Shown here in pieces: positions 28,807 to 38,000 of a DNA stretch of 64,000 nt. Source of the DNA: Sphingopyxis sp. YR583 (GTDB lineage Bacteria; Pseudomonadota; Alphaproteobacteria; Sphingomonadales; Sphingomonadaceae); contig NZ_FNWK01000001.1 of assembly GCF_900108295.1 (NCBI RefSeq), positions 2,167,001 to 2,231,000 of the forward strand, in the 5' to 3' direction. Below the pieces are notes generated by a model. The model ran no database searches and was not told the origin of the DNA. It saw only the letters and a program-made list of their open reading frames with translations. How positions within the stretch are numbered: the first letter of the stretch is position 1; each line of letters begins with the position of its first letter. The position numbers were made by a program, and so were the translations under genes.

Positions 28807-29853
28807 ATGATGAGCCATATGATGCGGACGCTGGAGAGATCGGCAATCGCGCCGGGCGGTTTCGGTGCAGGAGATGCCGGGCCGCCCGAGAAGATCGGCG
28901 GAGGGCTCCCCGCCTATATTGCGTCGCGACTCTTGTTCGTGGGGACGGATGCCGATTGGCCCGATGCAGCGCCGATAGCCGAAGTGCGCCGCGTCCGAAC
29001 GCTCTCGCCGTTGCACGCGGCGGATTACATTCGGAAGAATGCGACACTGGACATAGTCTGGCTCGGTGCGGCGGAGACGATCGCAAGCGAAACGTTCAAC
29101 GACATATGCGCGGCGGCGAGCGAACAGGATTGCAATCTTATATGCGAAACCGGGCTGGCCGCGCTCGATCGGATCGTGGCGGCTATACCAGCAGCGCTTG
29201 AAATCCAGTTCCTCGTCGATCCCGATCCGACGGACCGGCTCGTCGCTCTGGCGGCGGCGCGGCGTATGCGGCACGGCGTGCTCCATGACATTGCGCGCGA
29301 CGATGCGATGGAACGGATCGACCGGCTGCAGGAAGAGGTGGCGCGCATTTCGCGTCTGCTGGGCGATCTCGCCAGCCAGAGGGACGGCCTTCCGGGCACT
29401 CCTGTGGGCTTTGCGCCGCGTGGAGGCGAAGAACTGGCCGATCATATGGGACAAGTCCGCGCGCCAGCGCGCGACTTCGCTGCGATACCGCGCAGCTTCG
29501 TTCCTGAAGAGCGAACGCTCGACCGACAGCGGGCCAAGGCGGTACGGCGGATGTTGCGCCAACGGCGGATACGCGAGCAATATTTCCCCGCTGACCTGTT
29601 CGCCGATCCGGCATGGGACATGTTGCTCGACCTTTATGCCGCGCGCCTCGAACGCCAGCCGGTGTCGGTGTCGAGCCTGTGCATCGCCGCTGCGGTTCCC
29701 GCGACGACGGCGCTGCGCTGGATCAAGACGATGACGGACGCGGGCCTGTTCATGCGCGAAGACGATCCGCATGACGGTCGCCGCATTTTTATCGCGCTGG
29801 CGGAAGGCGCCTATGACGCGCTCGCCCGATATTTCGAGGCGCTTGAGGAGTAG
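28807..29853 (+). CDS. Winged-helix (MarR-like) DNA-binding protein with receiver-like N-terminus
   Basis: This protein of about 348 residues has an N-terminal alpha/beta region (residues 35-170) that resembles a degenerate receiver in strand pattern (RLLFVGTDADW, LDIVWLGAAETI, IQFLVDPDPTD). A short coiled segment follows (MERIDRLQEEVARISRLLGDL). The C-terminal winged helix (WDMLLDLYAARL, SLCIAAAVPATTALRWIKTM, DDPHDGRRIFIAL) looks MarR-like. The ATG at 28807 is one of several near the start; ATG 28780 is the alternative. Targets are unknown. Confidence 0.7.
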   Translation: MMSHMMRTLERSAIAPGGFGAGDAGPPEKIGGGLPAYIASRLLFVGTDADWPDAAPIAEVRRVRTLSPLHAADYIRKNATLDIVWLGAAETIASETFNDICAAASEQDCNLICETGLAALDRIVAAIPAALEIQFLVDPDPTDRLVALAAARRMRHGVLHDIARDDAMERIDRLQEEVARISRLLGDLASQRDGLPGTPVGFAPRGGEELADHMGQVRAPARDFAAIPRSFVPEERTLDRQRAKAVRRMLRQRRIREQYFPADLFADPAWDMLLDLYAARLERQPVSVSSLCIAAAVPATTALRWIKTMTDAGLFMREDDPHDGRRIFIALAEGAYDALARYFEALEE

Positions 29854-29902
29854 GCGAAGAATAGGCTTGGTTCTTACCGAACGGCGCGGCTAGATTCCGG
29901 GC

Positions 29903-30415
29903 ATGAAGAATGCCGTCGAAGTGGTCGTGCACGACCGAATGCAGCAGGGGTATCGCTATATGCGCACGGCCCCGATGGGGAAGGCGTTCGATCCCGATTT
30001 CGAACCCGAACTCACGCCTGCCGAGATGCTGGAGCTCGGCGTGTTCTGCGGCAAATATATGACCGATTGTACCGCCGAGTTTCCGGCGACCTGGTTCAAA
30101 CATGCCAAGCTTGCGCCCGAAAAGGCCGATTGCTCGCTCAACTATTTCGGCATCCGTGCGAGTGTTTCCTTGCGTGTATGGGTCCAGAAAGGGTGGATTC
30201 ATCCCGACGACCCGCGCGGCTGGTTCCAATGGTATTGCCGCTATTATTCGGGACGGCGGATGCCGGGCGAGGATCATCGCCAGATTGCGCGGTGGCGCGC
30301 GTTCCGGCGCCATGCTGCGCAAGTACGCAAGAATTGCGAACCGGGCGATCCCTTTTGCCGGCCGAAACAGCGGCAGGCGCTGCTGCAATGGGCTTACGAC
30401 AGCCGGGATATCTAG
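29903..30415 (+). CDS. Conserved hypothetical protein
   Basis: This 170-residue soluble protein is rich in aromatic and charged residues (FCGKYMTDCTAEFPATWF; LNYFGIRASVSLRVWV; WIHPDDPRGWFQWYCRYY; GRRMPGEDHRQIARWRAF). The pattern matches a conserved hypothetical family seen in many bacteria and plants, for which I know no function. ATG 29903 begins 49 bp after the winged-helix gene, so the two may be co-transcribed. Confidence 0.75.
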   Translation: MKNAVEVVVHDRMQQGYRYMRTAPMGKAFDPDFEPELTPAEMLELGVFCGKYMTDCTAEFPATWFKHAKLAPEKADCSLNYFGIRASVSLRVWVQKGWIHPDDPRGWFQWYCRYYSGRRMPGEDHRQIARWRAFRRHAAQVRKNCEPGDPFCRPKQRQALLQWAYDSRDI

Positions 30416-30486
30416 CCCGCTGCGGGGTGCATTTCCCTTCACGGCCGGCCGCACTATGTAAGCGCCATCCAATGGAGTTTCTGCCT

Positions 30487-31458
30487 ATGCCAATCATGGC
30501 CGCCCGCGTTTATCATGACGGCAAGCTTGTTCGCGAATTGGGTCCGGACGAAGCGATTCCCGAAGATTGTGATCCGGGCGATTTCTTCTGGCTGGGCCTT
30601 TACGAGCCGACACCGGAAGAACTTGCGGGTATTGCCAAGCGTTTCGGACTTCATCCGCTCGCGGTTGAGGACGCGCTGAAGGCGAATCAATTGCCCAAGG
30701 TCGAAACCTATGGCGATCAGCTGTTCCTCATCACGCGCACCGCCAACCTCGATGGCGATACGATTCAGCCCGGCGAAACGGCTTTTTTCATCGGACCGCA
30801 TTTCTTCGTCAGCGTCCGCCATGGGTCGGCGCGCACGCACACCGACGTTCGTGCGAGGCTCGAAAGCCTGCCGGCAAAGCTCGCGCATGGGCCCGATTAT
30901 GTTCTCTACGCCGTGCTCGATTTCATCGTCGACGGCTATTTCCCCGTGATCGATGCGATCGAGGAGCGGATGCTGGGGGTCGAGGACAGCGTCATGGACA
31001 CGCCGCTTGATGCCGGCGAAATTCGTCATCTCTACAAGCAGCGGCATGAGATCATCCGCTTTCAGCGTCTCGTCGGAATGATGAAGGAAGTTGCCGGACG
31101 CCTCGCGACCGACGACGACCTGCCCAATATCGACCCCGTGGTGCGTCCTTTCTATCGCGACATCTGGGACCATGTGCAGCGCGCCGAATATCGGCTCAAT
31201 GGACTGCGCGATATCGCGGCGTCGGTGATCGAGACCAACGGCATGCTCGAACAGCAGCGCCAAGGCGTGATCACCCGCCAGTTGGCGGCGTGGGCCGCGA
31301 TCCTGGCGGTGCCGACCGCGATTGCCGGTATCTACGGTATGAACTTCGACCATATGCCCGAACTGCGTTGGGCTTTCGGCTATCCGCTGATCGTGGGTGG
31401 CATGGGCAGTATCTGCCTGATGCTGTATCTGCGTTTCAAGCGGATTGGCTGGCTTTGA
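30487..31458 (+). CDS. corA: CorA-family magnesium/cobalt transporter
   Basis: This inner-membrane metal channel of about 323 residues has an N-terminal cytosolic alpha/beta domain (WLGLYEPTPEELAGIAKRFGLHPLAVEDAL) and a long stalk helix (MLGVEDSVMDTPL to RDIAASVIETNGMLEQQ). Two C-terminal helices carry YGMNF between them, the GMN selectivity signature. ATG 30487 is preceded by TGGAG; ATG 30472 is also in frame. Confidence 0.95.
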   Translation: MPIMAARVYHDGKLVRELGPDEAIPEDCDPGDFFWLGLYEPTPEELAGIAKRFGLHPLAVEDALKANQLPKVETYGDQLFLITRTANLDGDTIQPGETAFFIGPHFFVSVRHGSARTHTDVRARLESLPAKLAHGPDYVLYAVLDFIVDGYFPVIDAIEERMLGVEDSVMDTPLDAGEIRHLYKQRHEIIRFQRLVGMMKEVAGRLATDDDLPNIDPVVRPFYRDIWDHVQRAEYRLNGLRDIAASVIETNGMLEQQRQGVITRQLAAWAAILAVPTAIAGIYGMNFDHMPELRWAFGYPLIVGGMGSICLMLYLRFKRIGWL

Positions 31459-31531
31459 ACATGCGACGGATCGCTTGCCAGCGCGCGCGGCTTATGGCAG
31501 GGGCGCACCTCCCGCATATGGCGACATTCGG

Positions 31532-31607
31532 GGGCGCTTAGCTCAGTTGGTAGAGCATCTCGTTTACACCGAGAGGGTCGGCGGTTCGAGCCCGTCAGCG
31601 CCCACCA
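31532..31607 (+). tRNA. tRNA-Val (anticodon UAC)
   Basis: A 76-nt cloverleaf: acceptor stem GGGCGCT (31532-31538) pairs with AGCGCCC (31597-31603), and the CCA end is encoded. The anticodon stem TCTCG/CGAGA encloses loop TTTACAC, giving anticodon TAC (valine). GGTTCGAGCCC forms the T arm. It is the last clearly core feature before the accessory island and a plausible integration site. Confidence 0.96.
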
Positions 31608-31840
31608 CGCCGTGATTACCCAACGGCTACCTTCGCGACGATGGCAGGGATTTTGAAGTAGTATCACGACTTCTTAGAGGTTTAGGTTCAATTTGACTGT
31701 GCATGTCGTCGACGTAGAGACGCCTTCGACACCTGAACTTGTCGCGATCGGACGCGATATCTCTGATCGAGGATTCGGCGGTCGAAGGATGCGTTGCACG
31801 AAAGATGCGCATCTTGTCCCTTCGGAATTTGGAGGTGGGT

Positions 31841-32284
31841 TTAGGCGAACCCGAGCATCTCGCGCGGGCCTTGCCAGTCGATCGGCAGGTTGTTGATACG
31901 CGCAAGGAACTGCCGATTGAGGTGGGCAGGTTGTCGGCCGTCGAGGATTGCGGTCGTGATATCGGGCGTGAGATGCGCGAGCCGGAGCAAAGAGCAAAAA
32001 TAGCGCGTCGATACTGCCATGGAGGTTGCGGTGGCCTCGACCGTAGGGTTCGTCGGATCAGCTAATGCGCGATTAGCTTGGTGAGCCCGTACGATCAATT
32101 TGATCAAAGCCGCATCGGACGGGGATGGAGATAGTTTGCGCTTCTCGCCGCTGCAGCGGACCAATGTTGCCGGAATGACGACCGGGTCGTCGCAGCCGAT
32201 ATATTCGATAATCACGCGGTCCCGGTGGATCGTCACTTTCTGCATCGTTGTGAGTATCAGCTCTCGGGTAGGACGTGGCCCCAT
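31841..32284 (-). pseudogene. C-terminal remnant of a large serine recombinase
   Basis: This frame encodes a piece matching the C-terminal end of resolvase-family recombinases common in alphaproteobacteria: VTIHRDRVIIEY, DDPVVIPATLVR, then an HTH-like VSTRYFCSLLRLAHLTPDIT and the closing ILDGRQPAHL with LPIDWQGPREMLGFA. The catalytic N-terminal domain and zinc ribbon are absent, and an in-frame TAA lies 27 bp upstream of the first ATG. It is a truncated relic, probably of the element that brought or once neighboured the island. Confidence 0.75.
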
Positions 32285-32730
32285 CGCACACCACTCTTGT
32301 TCGCATTATTGGGCGTCAGTCGTCGCCCACCGCGACCCGAGTGGATATCCTATTTCCATTCATTTAACTGGCGGCCTCTCGGGGCCGCCAATTTTTTTGG
32401 CCGCTATGCGCCTCATATCGGTAATTCGCGGTGAATTTCGGAAGACCTGAAACCGGTCGTTCGGTTACCGGCGCGAGTGTGGTCTAGAACGACCGAGTTT
32501 GGGAAGAGGCCTTCGTTCGCAGGTCAAATGACAGAGCCACATTCGATAAGACCGGGCCTTGAGGGAGTTCCCACACCCCGGTCTGGATGGACAAGCTTGG
32601 CCGATTGAAGGCAGCCAGCTTCTTGGAAGCCAATGACGGATGACGGTCGCAGCGCGGCGAAGCCGCGCGCCGAGACGCTGCCGTTAAGCGCGGGTAGCGG
32701 CGGACCGTGACGCGTGCGCGAGCATCTGGC
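32285..32730. other. Intergenic region inside the island's left end
   Basis: No gene is recognised. It holds a strong terminator (32369-32398) and an inverted repeat CGGTCGTT (32454-32461) / AACGACCG (32488-32495). Short frames on both strands lack ribosome sites and family features. The promoter of the RES operon should lie in its right half. Confidence 0.5.
32369..32398 (+). terminator. Rho-independent terminator
   Basis: TGGCGGCC (32369-32376) pairs with GGCCGCCA (32383-32390) around a 6-nt loop and is followed by ATTTTTTT to 32398. It is oriented for + strand transcription. No intact + strand gene precedes it in the island, so it may belong to a lost gene or end read-through from tRNA-Val. 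Confidence 0.75.
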
Positions 32731-34131
32731 ATGAGCGAGACCATGAAGAATCCGATTTGTCTCGAGTGCATCGGCAATTTGCATCTGCGCGAGCGGCTCC
32801 TGGCCGACGCGGCCGTAGCGGTTTGCGAGGAATGCGGCGAGACCGGACCGGCGATCACCCTTGCAGGCCTTGCCGAGCAGATTCACGAGGCTTTCGAGCC
32901 GCATTTCGAGCTGACGCCGTACGAACAGAGCCCCAGCGCCGCGGAGATTTTCACGCGCATTGCTGACATCGACCACGATCTCGCGCAGCGGATCGAGGAG
33001 CATCTGCGCGAGGTTCATGAGGAGCTTGCTTCGTTCCACGATAGCCAGAATTTCTACGACTATTCGACCGGCTTCTCGCCGGGGCGTACGCCGATGTTCT
33101 GGCAGGACCGGCGCTGGCAGCGTTTTTGCGATTCGCTCAGGAAGAAGGCTCGCCATATCAACGGCGAAGCTCTGGCTTGGCTCGATGAAGTATTCGCCGA
33201 TCTCGGCGGCCACCTGACCTATGACGCCAAACCGGTCATCACGATAGTCGAACCGGGCACGCCCGGCGGTCAGTTCTACCGAGCACGCATCGCCGCCAAC
33301 GAGACCGAGCTGCGCCGAATCTTGCTGGAACCGGTCAAGCAGATCGGCCCGCTGCCGCCCGGCCAAGGTAGTGGCGGTCGACTGAACGCGCCGGGCATTT
33401 CGGTGTTCTACGGCGCGGTCAATGTAACCACCTGCATCGCCGAAATCCGTCCGCCAGTCGGCGCGCATGTCGTGGTCGCGCGGTTCGATGTGCTACGGCC
33501 ATTGCGGCTCCTCGACTGCGAAGCTCTCGACAGATTGGCAGTGCACGCCAGCCCATTCGATCCGGATTTCGTCGCAAAACGGGATTCGGCGCATTTCCTG
33601 CGCACGTTCAGCGACCAGATCGCCCGCCCGGTGCTGCCCGGCGACGAGGTCCAGGGCTATGTTGCGACCCAAGTCGTTGCTGAATATCTCGCCGAGCGGA
33701 TCGTCCCCGCGATCGACGGAATCCTCTACAAATCGACACAGCGCGGATCGGCGCTCGGCAACGTCATGCTGTTCAACCGCTCGGCACGGGTCGCGCCCTT
33801 TCCGCACCACAGCCATTATATCGACGCCTATATCCGCGAGATCGATGTCGATTCCGAGGATTTCGACGACAGCATCAGCCTCTCGGTCAAGGAGGTCGGC
33901 GCGATAGCGCCGCCCGATCCGCTTGCTGGGCTGGGCGGCACGCCGCCGCCCGTGCCCGAGCACTTGCCCGAGACCTTCGCGCAGCCTGATCTCGACGATG
34001 ACCGGCCCTTGACCCTTCGCCTCGCGCCCGAAACCATCGCGGTGAATATCGTCCGCGCGGTCGATTACGATCGGCCTGAACGGCGGGTCAGCGTCACGGC
34101 CTGGCCGGACGACGACGGAACCGGCGCATGA
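32731..34131 (+). CDS. RES-domain protein with Cys-rich/HEPN-like N-terminus (copy 1)
   Basis: This protein of about 466 residues has an N-terminal CxxC pair set (CLECIGN, then CEECGETGP) resembling a zinc ribbon. A helical segment to about residue 170 fits the HEPN/RES N-terminal domain type. The RES domain has the conserved Arg in FYRARIA, Tyr in SVFYGAVNV, Glu in CIAEIRPPVG and a YVATQVVAEYLAE segment. RES toxins degrade NAD+. The C-terminal 100 residues are acidic and Pro-rich. No Xre antitoxin is adjacent. It overlaps the next gene by ATGA (34128-34131). The start is uncertain (32743 and GTG 32707 are alternatives). Paralogue of the protein at 41483-42697. Confidence 0.85.
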   Translation: MSETMKNPICLECIGNLHLRERLLADAAVAVCEECGETGPAITLAGLAEQIHEAFEPHFELTPYEQSPSAAEIFTRIADIDHDLAQRIEEHLREVHEELASFHDSQNFYDYSTGFSPGRTPMFWQDRRWQRFCDSLRKKARHINGEALAWLDEVFADLGGHLTYDAKPVITIVEPGTPGGQFYRARIAANETELRRILLEPVKQIGPLPPGQGSGGRLNAPGISVFYGAVNVTTCIAEIRPPVGAHVVVARFDVLRPLRLLDCEALDRLAVHASPFDPDFVAKRDSAHFLRTFSDQIARPVLPGDEVQGYVATQVVAEYLAERIVPAIDGILYKSTQRGSALGNVMLFNRSARVAPFPHHSHYIDAYIREIDVDSEDFDDSISLSVKEVGAIAPPDPLAGLGGTPPPVPEHLPETFAQPDLDDDRPLTLRLAPETIAVNIVRAVDYDRPERRVSVTAWPDDDGTGA

Positions 34132-35981
34132 AGAGAGTGCCCAACGAGGCGGCGCTCCGCGATTTTCTCGTCGAGCATCTCGATATAATTGAGCCGGGCC
34201 TGAACTTGGTCAAAACTGAATTTCATCTCGCCAATCCGAATGGCGCGTCGGGGTTTCTCGATATCTTCGCTCGCGCTGCCGATGGGCAGCTAGTCATCAT
34301 CGAGATCAAGCGCACCAATTCAGCGGCACGCGAAGCGATCCAAGAACTTTACAAATATGCCGCGCTGTTGCGCGAGAAATATTTGCTCAAGGAGACCGAA
34401 TATCGGCTGATACTGCTGTCGGTCGAATGGCACGAACTGCTGGTGCCCTATTCCGAATTCGCGCCCTCAGCACCTTACGAGATCTGGGCCGGCGAGATCG
34501 TGCGCGGTCCCGAAGGCTTGCCGGTCAAGATCAATCGTGTCGAACCGATCGCGCTCGCGGCGCACCGCAAGCTTGCGGTTCGGCATTTCCTCTGGGGCTT
34601 TGTCGATGATGCCAGCGCTAGCGCCGCGGTTCCGCGCCTTGCCGCACATATTCAGCGCACTGGCCTCACCGACTTCGTGCTCGTCCAATCGCGACCGACC
34701 AGCCCCAGCCTCGAAGGGCGATCCTTCCTCTATTTCGCGCAGCGCGAGCTACGGCTCGACGAGTATCTCGCGCTGATCGAGGCCCATCTCGACGAGGAGG
34801 CCTATGACGAATTCTTCGCCGAGATTTCGGGTTATTCCGAGCTTGAGGACCGGGTCGCCGAAGCGGCCGATATGGCCTGGTTGATGCCGCAGGGCGCGCC
34901 CGGACGGTATCAAATTGGGTCTGATACCGCTGAGATCGCCAACCCGGAAAAAGGCGCGCGAGTGTTCGCGGAGGGCGCACAGGACGATGTCCGCGTGCAC
35001 CGCTTTGGCCGTCTCGACGATCCGATGATCAGCGACGAGACGATTCTCACCGAGATCAGAGGCGATGGCGGCGAGTCTGATTTCCGGCTTCGCTTCACCG
35101 CCCGGACCAATTCCGCGTCGCTGATGCGCGCGCTGACCAGCCGGGTCGAGAATGTCTTTTTCTACAACGAGGCTTGGCTGGGCACTGTGTTGCAGCTGAT
35201 CCGCTACGCCGAGCGCAAGTCGGGACCTGCGACAATCGACCTGATCGCTTATAGCCCCGAGGATATCCTACGCGCGATCGCCAGTTCGGCGTTCGGCTTT
35301 CCCGGATATGTGCCGACCTTCCGCCTCGACATCTTCCATGACGGCGAGACCGAGCGGTTCATCGGCCTGCCCGAATGGGACGGCACCAAGCCCGATTTCG
35401 CTAGAGTGATCGCCCAGCATTTCGCCGGCGACGACTTCTCCTATTTCCTCGCCTGCCATTTTGGCGAGAACCGCACGATGAATCGCGATATTATGACCGA
35501 TCTCGGCCTGCGCTATTCGGTCTTCCGAGAGACTAGGACAGGTCCCGAACGCATCCGAGTACAGGGTTCGATCATCGTGCCGGTCAAGGGCGAGATTCGT
35601 TCAATCAACCATCTCATCGATGCGCATGTCGAGGAGGTCCACCAGATCGTCGCGCCGTTCATGCGCATCGATCAGGGGTTTGCGCAGACGATCCAGGCGT
35701 TCCTCAACAATGACATGCCGCTGGCAGAGCGTCGCTTGGCCGAGCTGATCGCTGATGCGCCCGCGCAGGAGGAGCAGTCCTACTGGATGGGCGATCTCGA
35801 CACTTGCGATGTCTGTGAGCACCCGTTCCCGCCGCTCCGCTTCATGGTCAACTGCGATATCGGTCCTTGCTGGGCCAATATCTGCGCCCGCTGTTTCAAC
35901 CAGCACGGCGTCGGCCTCGGCACCGGCTATGGCCAAGTGTATGAAAGCACGCCCCAAGGCTGGCTCTGTGTTGCAGGATGA
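34128..35981 (+). CDS. NucS-like PD-(D/E)XK nuclease-domain protein with C-terminal CxxC motifs
   Basis: In this 617-residue protein, residues about 5-110 form a NucS/RecB-like nuclease fold with Asp45 in SGFLDIFAR and Glu59-x-Lys61 in LVIIEIKRT, the D..ExK triad. The middle 400 residues are not recognised. The C-terminus has a CDVC...C...CARC pattern (near residues 570-600), probably a zinc-binding knuckle. It is translationally coupled to the RES gene upstream, which suggests the two act together. By family knowledge NucS-like domains cut DNA; the target here is unknown. It ends 174 bp before the next operon. Confidence 0.8.
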   Translation: MKRVPNEAALRDFLVEHLDIIEPGLNLVKTEFHLANPNGASGFLDIFARAADGQLVIIEIKRTNSAAREAIQELYKYAALLREKYLLKETEYRLILLSVEWHELLVPYSEFAPSAPYEIWAGEIVRGPEGLPVKINRVEPIALAAHRKLAVRHFLWGFVDDASASAAVPRLAAHIQRTGLTDFVLVQSRPTSPSLEGRSFLYFAQRELRLDEYLALIEAHLDEEAYDEFFAEISGYSELEDRVAEAADMAWLMPQGAPGRYQIGSDTAEIANPEKGARVFAEGAQDDVRVHRFGRLDDPMISDETILTEIRGDGGESDFRLRFTARTNSASLMRALTSRVENVFFYNEAWLGTVLQLIRYAERKSGPATIDLIAYSPEDILRAIASSAFGFPGYVPTFRLDIFHDGETERFIGLPEWDGTKPDFARVIAQHFAGDDFSYFLACHFGENRTMNRDIMTDLGLRYSVFRETRTGPERIRVQGSIIVPVKGEIRSINHLIDAHVEEVHQIVAPFMRIDQGFAQTIQAFLNNDMPLAERRLAELIADAPAQEEQSYWMGDLDTCDVCEHPFPPLRFMVNCDIGPCWANICARCFNQHGVGLGTGYGQVYESTPQGWLCVAG

Positions 35982-36142
35982 TGCTGTGCGCGCGTGCCGC
36001 TGAACGGCGCAGTTTGCTCTACGAATTTTTCAGCTGGATCACGGTTGTGCGGGTCCAGCGCATCTAACTTTCGCATAACCACGCGCGATGAAGCATGACG
36101 CGGCATGTAGTTCACGCTACGGTTACTGTCCCTCAAATGTGA

Positions 36143-36155
36143 GTAGTGCCACTAC
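36143..36155. promoter_or_regulatory. Short palindrome abutting the CN-hydrolase start codon
   Basis: GTAGT (36143-36147), GCC spacer and ACTAC (36151-36155) end exactly at the GTG start at 36156. It could be an operator half-site pair or an RNA hairpin that hides the ribosome site. Only five paired bases, so chance is possible. Confidence 0.3.
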
Positions 36156-38000
36156 GTGCCCGACGTGACTTTTCATTTTTCCGAACGCGTCACGCGGGTA
36201 GATGTCGCAGCTTCGCTGTTGGCAGCCAGCCGTCTCGGAATTTGTCTGCTGCAATTGCCGTCATCGGCAGCCTCCGTCGACGGCGATCATCCCCGGCCTC
36301 TGGCGATCGGCGCGGTGCGCGATCTGTTGGTTGGAGGCCCGGACCACGCGGTGCCCGCGTTGCAGCGTATGATCCCCGGCGGGGATCCGGTTTTGATCAT
36401 CGCTCCAGAATATACATTTGGGTCGGGCGATTGGACCGAGATCGATGAGCTGGTTCAAGCGACGGCGCGCCCGATCATCCTACTGGCCGGTTTCGGCGCG
36501 ACGATCGGGCAATCGGTGCTCGATTGGCAGGCCGCTGGCGCTGGCGACGCCACGCAACGCCACCTCGGGTGGCGCGAAGCTGATGGCGCAATCAGCGATA
36601 TCCAGCGGGTCAATGGCGGATGGTGCTGGCTCCATGCGCCAGGCGAAGCCACTCACTGCATTGCCTATCTCAAGAATGTGCTGGAGCAGTCGGTCGAAGC
36701 GGTAAACCTGCCCGATCTTCAGGAAGGCCGCGCCATACTCCATCTCGCTTTTGGCGACGTCGATATCTTTCCGCTGATTTGCGCGGACCTGTTGCAGCCA
36801 GCTGCACAGGATGCAAGCTCGCCGCAAGCGCGGATTCTGCACGCACTTGAAGAGACTGCCGCTGATCGACCTGCGCTGGTGGTCGGATCGCTGCTGCAGA
36901 GCGGATACAATGTCAACTGGGTCGCCGCGGTGAACTCGCTGCTCAACACGGTACTCGCCGGGCGCCCAGGAGCAGTCGCATTGTGCAATATAGCTGCGGA
37001 TGCGCCGAAGGCTGATGAGGCACATGACAAATGGCGCAGTTTGAGCGGTCTTTACGTTCCGTTCGATGCATTGCCCAAGGGACAGGACGATCTGCCGGCA
37101 GTACGTGCGCTCAATGATGTGGGCATCGCGGGCGGTGTTGTCCGGGTTACAGAAGCCTGCGCGACCACCGGTCATGTTACTTGGGGACCGTTCACGCCGG
37201 TGAAGGGCAAGTTCGCTTGGCGCGGCAATATGAGTTGCCCGATCGGCAACGCCGGGCTTGCCAAACTTACCGCCCCGACACCGCCGCCTGCGGCGGGCGA
37301 GATCGCGCGTTTCCTGCGCCGTTATCCGCCGGTCGCCACGGCAGCGCCGCGCCTTCAGCTTGGTCTCAACATGGTCGTTGAGCAGCTCCAAGCAGCTGCA
37401 GCGCCGACGCCGGCGGTGCTTCTCGACGCGACGTTGAGTGGGGTTGCCCCCGCACGGCCGCAGGATCCTGACAGACTGCACGTCGCGGAGACGAGCGTCG
37501 CATTCAAGGCGGGCATCCACGCCGTCGCCACACTTAAGTCGATCGACGGAATATCTTGGCAGGCCAATCCCAAGCTGACTGGTCAACTGCAGCTGGCGAA
37601 TGCGAAGCATCTGCTGGTATGGCGTTCGCCCGACAAGTCGCGATTGGCGATGCGGCGCGATCTTGCCGCGTGGCGCATGCTGCCCGGCGGTCAACATCCT
37701 GATCTAATCGTGCTAGGCGCAGGACCGAACGGCGATCTGATCGAGGGCGAGATTCCGCAGGATCGGCGCGACGATATCAGCACGGCGCCTTCGTCTGGCG
37801 CTGAACTGGCCGCAGGCGGATCGCTCGCCGCGCGCGAGGATGACTTCACTGCGGCGCGAAGCTTGCGGCGGGTTGCGGGTCTCGGTCTAGCCAACGTAGC
37901 GGATGTCTACGCCGATTTCGAGGACGACGCCGATGCCGAGCGGGTCGCGACGTTGCTCGGGCAGATCGAAGCATGTTTTGCCGAGGATGGTGCGAAATGA
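36156..38000 (+). CDS. CN-hydrolase (nitrilase-fold) domain protein, putative conflict-system effector
   Basis: In this 614-residue protein the first 330 residues show the nitrilase pattern. Glu85 lies in VLIIAPEYTFG, Lys173 in CIAYLKNVLEQ and Cys209 in DIFPLICADLLQ. This is the Glu-Lys-Cys triad, with normal Lys-to-Cys spacing. The remaining 280 residues are unrecognised and could be an interaction domain. GTG 36156 is fixed by an in-frame TAG at 36144. A GTAGT-GCC-ACTAC palindrome abuts it. The stop overlaps the next start (ATGA, 37997). It heads a three-gene operon with a small protein and an SMC-like ATPase. The substrate is unknown; a nucleotide, cofactor or amide target is inference only. 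Confidence 0.75.
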   Translation: MPDVTFHFSERVTRVDVAASLLAASRLGICLLQLPSSAASVDGDHPRPLAIGAVRDLLVGGPDHAVPALQRMIPGGDPVLIIAPEYTFGSGDWTEIDELVQATARPIILLAGFGATIGQSVLDWQAAGAGDATQRHLGWREADGAISDIQRVNGGWCWLHAPGEATHCIAYLKNVLEQSVEAVNLPDLQEGRAILHLAFGDVDIFPLICADLLQPAAQDASSPQARILHALEETAADRPALVVGSLLQSGYNVNWVAAVNSLLNTVLAGRPGAVALCNIAADAPKADEAHDKWRSLSGLYVPFDALPKGQDDLPAVRALNDVGIAGGVVRVTEACATTGHVTWGPFTPVKGKFAWRGNMSCPIGNAGLAKLTAPTPPPAAGEIARFLRRYPPVATAAPRLQLGLNMVVEQLQAAAAPTPAVLLDATLSGVAPARPQDPDRLHVAETSVAFKAGIHAVATLKSIDGISWQANPKLTGQLQLANAKHLLVWRSPDKSRLAMRRDLAAWRMLPGGQHPDLIVLGAGPNGDLIEGEIPQDRRDDISTAPSSGAELAAGGSLAAREDDFTAARSLRRVAGLGLANVADVYADFEDDADAERVATLLGQIEACFAEDGAK

